From AC-69 sp046728055 (GTDB lineage: Bacteria; Actinomycetota; UBA4738; HRBIN12): a DNA stretch of 18,389 bases. The stretch spans positions 1-18,389 of the forward strand of contig JBKPDU010000129.1 of the NCBI GenBank assembly GCA_046728055.1. The letters run 5' to 3'. Of the stretch, positions 14,439-18,389 are shown one piece after another (within the stretch, counting starts at the first letter, position 1; every line of letters starts with the position of its first letter). The translations under genes and the position numbers were made by a program. The notes beneath the pieces were generated by a model. It did not search any database and was not told where the DNA came from. It saw nothing but the letters and a program-made list of their open reading frames with translations.

Positions 14439-14448
14439 GCCACGTGGC
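14439..14448. promoter_or_regulatory. Perfect 10-base palindrome upstream of the CCA-enzyme promoter
   Basis: GCCACGTGGC lies in the 81-base gap after pilT, about 33 bases before the TATCCT box. It sits inside a larger imperfect hairpin formed by CTGCGGCCAC (14415-14424) and GTGGCGCAG (14444-14452). Either an operator or a weak terminator-like hairpin for pilT; no T-run follows. Confidence 0.25.
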
Positions 14449-14480
14449 GCAGCGATCGCAGGTTGTCCCGGTGCCAGGGG

Positions 14481-14486
14481 TATCCT
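14481..14486 (+). promoter_or_regulatory. Putative -10 box TATCCT for the CCA-enzyme gene
   Basis: TATCCT lies nine bases before the ATG at 14496. The transcript would begin within a couple of bases of the start codon, another leaderless-type arrangement. No clear -35 or Shine-Dalgarno sequence. Confidence 0.45.
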
Positions 14487-14495
14487 GACCGAGCC

Positions 14496-15905
14496 ATGGC
14501 CCGTCCCACGCGCCCGGAGCAGGGCGCGCGCGTGGAGGTACCTCCCCTCGCCACGGAACTCGGGGAACGCTTCCGCATGGCCGGGCACGAGCTGTACCTG
14601 GTCGGAGGGGTCGTGCGGGACCTCGTGCTCGGCCGGTCCGGGGAGGGCGCCGAGCTGGACATGGCCACCGACGCTCCTCCCCGGGAGACCATCAAGCTGC
14701 TCCAGGGGTGGGCGGACAGCCGCAAGCTGGTTGGGGTCAGGTACGGGACGGTGGGCGCGAGGAAGGGCGACTCTGTCCTCGAGATCACCACGTTCCGCGA
14801 GGAGATCTACCCGGAGGACACGCGCAAGCCCGCGGTCACGTTCGCCCGAGACATCCGGACAGATCTGTCACGTCGGGACTTCACCATCAACGCCATGGCC
14901 GTTCGCCTGCCGGAAGGGGAGTTCCTCGATCCGTTCGGCGGGGTGAAGGCGTTGGCCGCCCGACGGCTGGACACGCCGCTCGATCCCGAGATCGCGTTCT
15001 CCGACGACCCCTTGCGGATGCTACGGGCCGCCCGGTTCGTCTCCCAGTTCGACCTCACCCCCACGCCCAGGGTGGTGCATGCGATCGAGCGGATGGGGGA
15101 CCGGCTACGCATCGTGTCCGCCGAACGGATCCGCGACGAGCTGTCGAAGCTGCTCATCACGCCGAAGCCGTCGAAGGGCTTGGAGCTCCTGGTGAACACC
15201 GGCTTGGCCGACGACTTTCTTCCCGAGCTTCCCGCGCTGCGGTTGGAGCAGGATCCCGTGCACCGCCACAAGGACGTGTTCCACCACACGCTCGCGGTGG
15301 TCGAGCGGACCGAGCCGGACCTGGAGCTTCGCCTCGCCGCGCTGCTGCACGACATCGGCAAGCCCCGGACGCGTCAGGTGACGCCGGAGGGCGTCCAGTT
15401 CCACCATCACGAGACCGTCGGCGCCCGGATGGCCGAGGAACGCCTGCGCGCGCTTCGGTTCCCGAACACGGTGGTGGAGCACGTTCGCGCGCTCGTCGAG
15501 CTGCACCTGCGGTTCCATGGGTACGGCGAGGGATGGACCGACAGCGCCGTCCGTCGGTACGTTCGTGACGCCGGCCCTCTGCTCGACAAGTTGAACCAGC
15601 TGACCCGGGCCGACGTGACCACTGGGAACAGGTTCCGGGCCAAGCAGTTCCAGGCCCTCCAGGACGACCTGGAGGAACGGATCGCCCGGCTGGCCGAACA
15701 GGAGAACCTGGAGGCCATGCGCCCGCCCCTCGACGGTGAGGAGGTCATGGCACACCTGGGCGTCGGGCCGGGACCGATCGTGGGTGAGGCCCTGAGGGAA
15801 CTGATGGAGCTCCGGTTGGACCGTGGGCCCATGGAGAAGGAGGAGGCTTTTGCCCTCCTTGACGAATGGGCGGCGAGGACGGGGATCGGCCGCGGCGCGG
15901 GTTGA
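14496..15905 (+). CDS. pcnA: CCA-adding tRNA nucleotidyltransferase / poly(A) polymerase family enzyme
   Basis: Class II nucleotidyltransferase that adds or repairs the 3' CCA of tRNA (annotated PcnA in actinobacteria). The 469-residue protein has the head domain with LVGGVVRDLVLG (35-46), the catalytic carboxylate site ELDMATDA (53-60), RRDFTINAMA (126-135, base/ribose recognition), DPLRMLRAARF (171-181), then an HD-type domain with HRHKDVFHHT (257-266), LLHDIGKPRTR (283-293) and FHHHETVGA (302-310). In this superfamily the first metal ligand is normally Asp (DxD); here it is Glu53 with Asp55. The ATG at 14496 is chosen over an earlier frame opening at 14463 because of the TATCCT box and because conserved sequence starts after it. 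The gene lies convergent with lepB, stops seven bases apart. Position matches Rv3907c opposite the Nudix gene. Confidence 0.93.
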   Translation: MARPTRPEQGARVEVPPLATELGERFRMAGHELYLVGGVVRDLVLGRSGEGAELDMATDAPPRETIKLLQGWADSRKLVGVRYGTVGARKGDSVLEITTFREEIYPEDTRKPAVTFARDIRTDLSRRDFTINAMAVRLPEGEFLDPFGGVKALAARRLDTPLDPEIAFSDDPLRMLRAARFVSQFDLTPTPRVVHAIERMGDRLRIVSAERIRDELSKLLITPKPSKGLELLVNTGLADDFLPELPALRLEQDPVHRHKDVFHHTLAVVERTEPDLELRLAALLHDIGKPRTRQVTPEGVQFHHHETVGARMAEERLRALRFPNTVVEHVRALVELHLRFHGYGEGWTDSAVRRYVRDAGPLLDKLNQLTRADVTTGNRFRAKQFQALQDDLEERIARLAEQENLEAMRPPLDGEEVMAHLGVGPGPIVGEALRELMELRLDRGPMEKEEAFALLDEWAARTGIGRGAG

Positions 15906-15912
15906 CGTCGCC

Positions 15913-16554
15913 TCAGGCCGAGCTCAGGCCTCCCGCGTCGCCCGGCGGCCAGATGATCACGAAGGCCCGGCCGACGACGTTGCCTTCCGGGACGAACCCG
16001 ATGACGCGCGAGTCTGAGGAGTTGCCGCGGTTGTCGCCCATGACGAACAGCTCGCCGCGGGGAACCGTCACCGGGCCGTAGTCGCTCATCGATCTCAGCG
16101 CCTTCTTCGTCAGGTACGGCTCGGTGATCGGAGCGTCGTTCACCATGACTCGGTGATGGCGGATGGCGATCGTGTCGCCGGGGAGCCCGATCACGCGCTT
16201 GATGAGGTCCTCGTTCTCGGGCTGCTGGAAGCCGAGTCCCTCGCCCAGCCAGTGGACCAGGGCCTCGACGGCGTTTCGATCGGGGAGCGCGGCCTCGTTG
16301 GGGTTCTCGAACACCACCACGTCACCGCGATGCGGATCGCCGAACCGGTAGGCCAGCTTGTTGACCAGGACCCGGTCCCCGGGCATCAGCGTTGGTTCCA
16401 TCGACGAGGACGGGATGAAGAACGCCTGGACGAGGAACGTCTTGATGACCAGGGCGACGGCCAGGGCAAGCAGGACCAGAATGGGGATCTCGCGGAGGAA
16501 CGAATGTTGGTCGTCGTCGTTCGACTCGGGATCCTGCGGGCGGACTGGGGCCAT
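15913..16554 (-). CDS. lepB: Signal peptidase I (LepB)
   Basis: Membrane serine protease that removes signal peptides from exported proteins. The 213-residue protein has an acidic N-terminus (PESNDDD), one transmembrane helix (about 22-42), then the family boxes: FFIPSSSMEPTLMPGDRVLV (45-64) with nucleophile Ser51, GDVVVFENP (77-85), DLIKRVIGLPGDTI (116-129) with the general-base Lys119, and GDNRGNSSDSRVIG (173-186). All catalytic parts are present. The ATG at 16554 is preferred because the 35 residues upstream in frame are unrelated and would cross the gap to modC; GGAG lies three bases upstream and a TACCCT box ten bases upstream. It lies 34 bases after modC on the same strand but probably has its own promoter. 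The active site faces the extracytoplasmic side. Confidence 0.95.
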   Translation of the reverse strand: MAPVRPQDPESNDDDQHSFLREIPILVLLALAVALVIKTFLVQAFFIPSSSMEPTLMPGDRVLVNKLAYRFGDPHRGDVVVFENPNEAALPDRNAVEALVHWLGEGLGFQQPENEDLIKRVIGLPGDTIAIRHHRVMVNDAPITEPYLTKKALRSMSDYGPVTVPRGELFVMGDNRGNSSDSRVIGFVPEGNVVGRAFVIIWPPGDAGGLSSA

Positions 16555-16564
16555 GGGCTCCGTA

Positions 16565-16570
16565 AGGGTA
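16565..16570 (-). promoter_or_regulatory. Putative -10 box TACCCT for lepB
   Basis: In the 34-base gap between modC and lepB, TACCCT (minus strand) lies ten bases before the ATG at 16554. A transcript from it would have almost no leader. Weak evidence on its own; it fits the pattern at other operon heads in the window. Confidence 0.3.
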
Positions 16571-16588
16571 CCCGCGAAGGCCAATGTC

Positions 16589-17671
16589 TCAGGGAGCTTG
16601 GACCCGAACTTCAACCGCCTTGAACGAGGCCCACAGCCGCGCCCCCTCCCGGATGCCAAGCCGCTCGACCGATCCGAGCGTCACCTCGGCCACCAACGGC
16701 GGGGACGCGTCGATGCGGACGCGCGCACGCTCGCCCTCCACGCTGATGGAGTTCACAGTGCCGGCAAGCACGTTGCGGGCCGAGCCTCCTTCGGGCGGCC
16801 GAACGTGGAGCGAGACGTCGGCCGGACGAAGCAGACCGATCGCCGATTCGAGCGGGTCGCCGATCTCCGAGGGCCACGCCACGACCACGTCACCGTCCGG
16901 TGTGATGAGTCGTCCAGCTCCGGTCTCGAGTCGTTCGAGTCGCCCGGCGAACAGGTTCACCCCCACGAGCTCCGCCGCATAAGGGGTGCGCGGCGCCGTG
17001 CGAACCTCACCCGGCGTCCCGATCTGCGTGACCCGCCCATCCTCCACGAGCACCATGCGATCGGCCAGGCTCATGGCCTCGACCGGATCGTGCGTCACCA
17101 GGAGGCTGATGCCGGGGAACCCCATCAGCTCGCGGCGCAGGATGGCCCGGACGTGAGCGGTGGCCCGCACGTCGAGCGCTGCGAGCGGCTCGTCGAGCAG
17201 GAGGAGTCGAGGTTCGCGGATCAGGGCCCTGGCCAGGGCGACCCGCTGCGCCTCTCCGCCGGAGAGATCGGCGGGGCGGGCATGGGCCCGCTCGGCCAGA
17301 CCCAGCCGCGCCAGGAGATGTGCGGCCCTGCTTCGGGCCTCGCGTCGTGCGGCGCCGAGAGCCCGAAGGGGGAACGCCACGTTCTCGACGGCCGACATGT
17401 GCGGGAACAGCAGCCGGTCCTGGAACACCACCCCCACCGGTCGTCGTTCGGGATGGACGTGTCGGCCGGCGGCCGCATCGTCGAGCGTTCGGCCGTCGAG
17501 ATCGATTCGTCCGGCTACGGGCGGTTCGATGCCCGCCAACGTTGCGACCAACGTGGACTTCCCCGCGCCGTTCGGGCCGAGCAGGGCCACGGTCTCATCG
17601 GCCCCGGCGTCGAAGGCCGCAGCGATCGTGAAGTCGCCCCGCCGAGCCTCGACGTCGACCGACAGGCTCAT
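16589..17671 (-). CDS. modC: Molybdate ABC transporter ATP-binding protein ModC
   Basis: ATPase subunit of the molybdate (possibly tungstate) importer, 360 residues, the usual ModC length. ABC domain (about 1-235): Walker A GPNGAGKST (32-40), Q-loop VVFQDRLLFPHMSAVENVAF (81-100), signature LSGGEAQRVALARAL (136-150), Walker B LLLLDEPLAALD (156-167), and H-loop LLVTHDPVEAMSLADR (190-205). A C-terminal TOBE/mop domain follows (about 296-357, SARNVLAGTVNSISVEGERA and LWASFKAVEVRV), which marks ModC within the ABC family and may bind oxyanion for feedback control. The ATG at 17671 overlaps the modB stop by four bases (ATGA). An open frame continues far upstream of this start, but those residues only shadow modB. 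Tungstate or sulfate specificity cannot be excluded from sequence. Confidence 0.93.
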   Translation of the reverse strand: MSLSVDVEARRGDFTIAAAFDAGADETVALLGPNGAGKSTLVATLAGIEPPVAGRIDLDGRTLDDAAAGRHVHPERRPVGVVFQDRLLFPHMSAVENVAFPLRALGAARREARSRAAHLLARLGLAERAHARPADLSGGEAQRVALARALIREPRLLLLDEPLAALDVRATAHVRAILRRELMGFPGISLLVTHDPVEAMSLADRMVLVEDGRVTQIGTPGEVRTAPRTPYAAELVGVNLFAGRLERLETGAGRLITPDGDVVVAWPSEIGDPLESAIGLLRPADVSLHVRPPEGGSARNVLAGTVNSISVEGERARVRIDASPPLVAEVTLGSVERLGIREGARLWASFKAVEVRVQAP

Positions 17672-18389
17672 CGGGTTGCCAGGAACCTCGCTCGGAGACC
17701 GACGATCACCGCGAGCGACACCGCGACCAGCAGCAACGAGAGTGCGATCGCCCCTTCTGGATCCGTCTGGAGCCGTTCGAACACCGCCAGCGGCAGCGTC
17801 TGGGTCCGGCCCTGGGAGTTGCCGGCGAACGTGATGGTCGCGCCGAACTCGCCGAGCGCCCGTGCCCAGCAGAGCACCGCCCCCGCGGCGATCTGCGGCG
17901 CGAGGATCGGCAGCGTCACCCGTCGGAGCACGTACCAGCGAGAGCCGCCGAGCGTTGCGGCGGCGTCTTCGAGGCGCGTGTCGAGCGTGCGAAGCCCGGC
18001 CTCGATCGCCAGCACGGCCAGGGGGAATGAGACGAACGTCGCCGCGAGCACCGCGGCCATCGTCGTGAACGTGAGCTGCACGCCGAAGACGTCGTACAGC
18101 GGAGCGCCGAGGAACCCACGACGGCCGAACGCTGCGAGCAGGCCCACGCCCCCCACCACCGGTGGCATCACGAGAGGCAGGATGACCAGCCCCCGGACCA
18201 CCCTCCGGCCGGGGAAGGACGACCGAGCCAACGCCCATGCCAGGGGGAACCCCACGACGAGCGACAGCACGGCCGCCGCCGAAGCCACGACGACCGACAG
18301 GCGGAGCGCCGTCTGCGAGGCGTCCGACGCGAGCACGTCGGCGGCCCTCGACCACGGCGTGCGCTGGATCAGCCCGGCGAGGGGGAGCG
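17668..18389 (-). CDS. modB: Molybdate ABC transporter permease ModB (5' truncated by window)
   Basis: Permease subunit that forms the channel for molybdate uptake with ModC. About 239 residues are visible. The frame is open to the window edge, and the residues before the GTG at 18336 (LPLAGLIQRTPWSR) are typical ModB N-terminal sequence, so the real start is just outside. Marks are TALRLSVVVASAAAVLSLVV, PLVMPPVVGGVGLLAAFGRR, and the EAA loop contacting the ATPase, EDAAATLGGSRWYVLRRVTL, followed by ARALGEFGATITFAGN. About five to six transmembrane segments are visible. ModC follows with an ATGA overlap. A modA binding-protein gene would be expected to the right, beyond the window. Confidence 0.93.
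   Translation of the reverse strand, partial: LPLAGLIQRTPWSRAADVLASDASQTALRLSVVVASAAAVLSLVVGFPLAWALARSSFPGRRVVRGLVILPLVMPPVVGGVGLLAAFGRRGFLGAPLYDVFGVQLTFTTMAAVLAATFVSFPLAVLAIEAGLRTLDTRLEDAAATLGGSRWYVLRRVTLPILAPQIAAGAVLCWARALGEFGATITFAGNSQGRTQTLPLAVFERLQTDPEGAIALSLLLVAVSLAVIVGLRARFLATR

Noticed and set aside
15837..15860. Inverted repeat AAGGAGG/CCTCCTT near the end of the CCA-enzyme gene as a terminator
   Set aside because: It lies inside coding sequence about 45 bases before the stop, in a Glu/Leu-rich helix, with no T-run after it; probably coincidental.
17672..18355. Upstream extension of the modC frame
   Set aside because: These residues are an out-of-frame shadow of modB; the ABC domain begins normally at the ATG at 17671.
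1..18389. Mobile element, CRISPR array, rRNA or tRNA genes
   Set aside because: No transposase or integrase, no regularly spaced repeats, no rRNA-like sequence and no tRNA-like cloverleaf was recognised on reading both strands; gaps between genes are too short for most of these.

Overview
This window is strongly GC-rich, with mostly G/C third codon positions, frequent GTG starts and short overlapping operon junctions. Gene content and order point to an actinobacterium (Actinomycetota). The best evidence is the block CCA/poly(A) polymerase - Nudix hydrolase - DUF6049 secreted protein - MurJ/MviN - kinase-like protein - SigM-type ECF sigma - anti-sigma. It matches, gene for gene, the replication-origin-proximal locus known in Mycobacterium tuberculosis as Rv3907c-Rv3912. 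A PilT retraction ATPase, a DedA protein and a TauE-like protein sit among these genes, so this is probably not a classical mycobacterium or streptomycete but another, perhaps uncultured, lineage. The class cannot be fixed from the sequence alone.

Layout. (1) 1-4.3 kb, menaquinone region: the 3' part of menD and a small membrane protein on the + strand, converging on a minus-strand operon of a tandem-HTH MerR-type regulator, menG/ubiE and menF. (2) 4.4-12.5 kb, a long minus-strand operon read from 12509 down to 4367: Nudix, TauE/SafE permease, DUF6049, MurJ, a small TadG-like membrane protein, a membrane kinase with an extracytoplasmic discoidin-like domain, ECF sigma factor, zinc-finger anti-sigma factor. 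Nearly every junction is a 1-4 base overlap or a 1-base gap. (3) 12.5-15.9 kb, plus strand: DedA, PilT, then the CCA-adding enzyme/poly(A) polymerase under its own promoter. (4) 15.9-18.4 kb, minus strand: signal peptidase I, then modC and 5'-truncated modB of a molybdate ABC importer.

How the genes fit together. MenF makes isochorismate, MenD condenses it with 2-oxoglutarate, and MenG does the final ring methylation, so region 1 covers the first, second and last steps of menaquinone synthesis, with a regulator cotranscribed with two of them. Region 2 combines lipid II flipping (MurJ), a kinase-like membrane sensor, an exported DUF6049 protein and a sigma/anti-sigma pair, which suggests an envelope-synthesis and envelope-stress module. 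In M. tuberculosis MurJ, pseudokinase and sugar-binding-like domain are one polypeptide; here MurJ and the kinase are separate genes with a third gene between them, and the kinase keeps the core catalytic residues.

A recurring signal: at most transcription-unit starts a TANNNT -10-like box lies only 6-10 bases before the chosen start codon, which suggests leaderless transcripts. No rRNA, tRNA, CRISPR array, insertion sequence or integrase was seen. No non-coding stretch exceeds about 85 bases.
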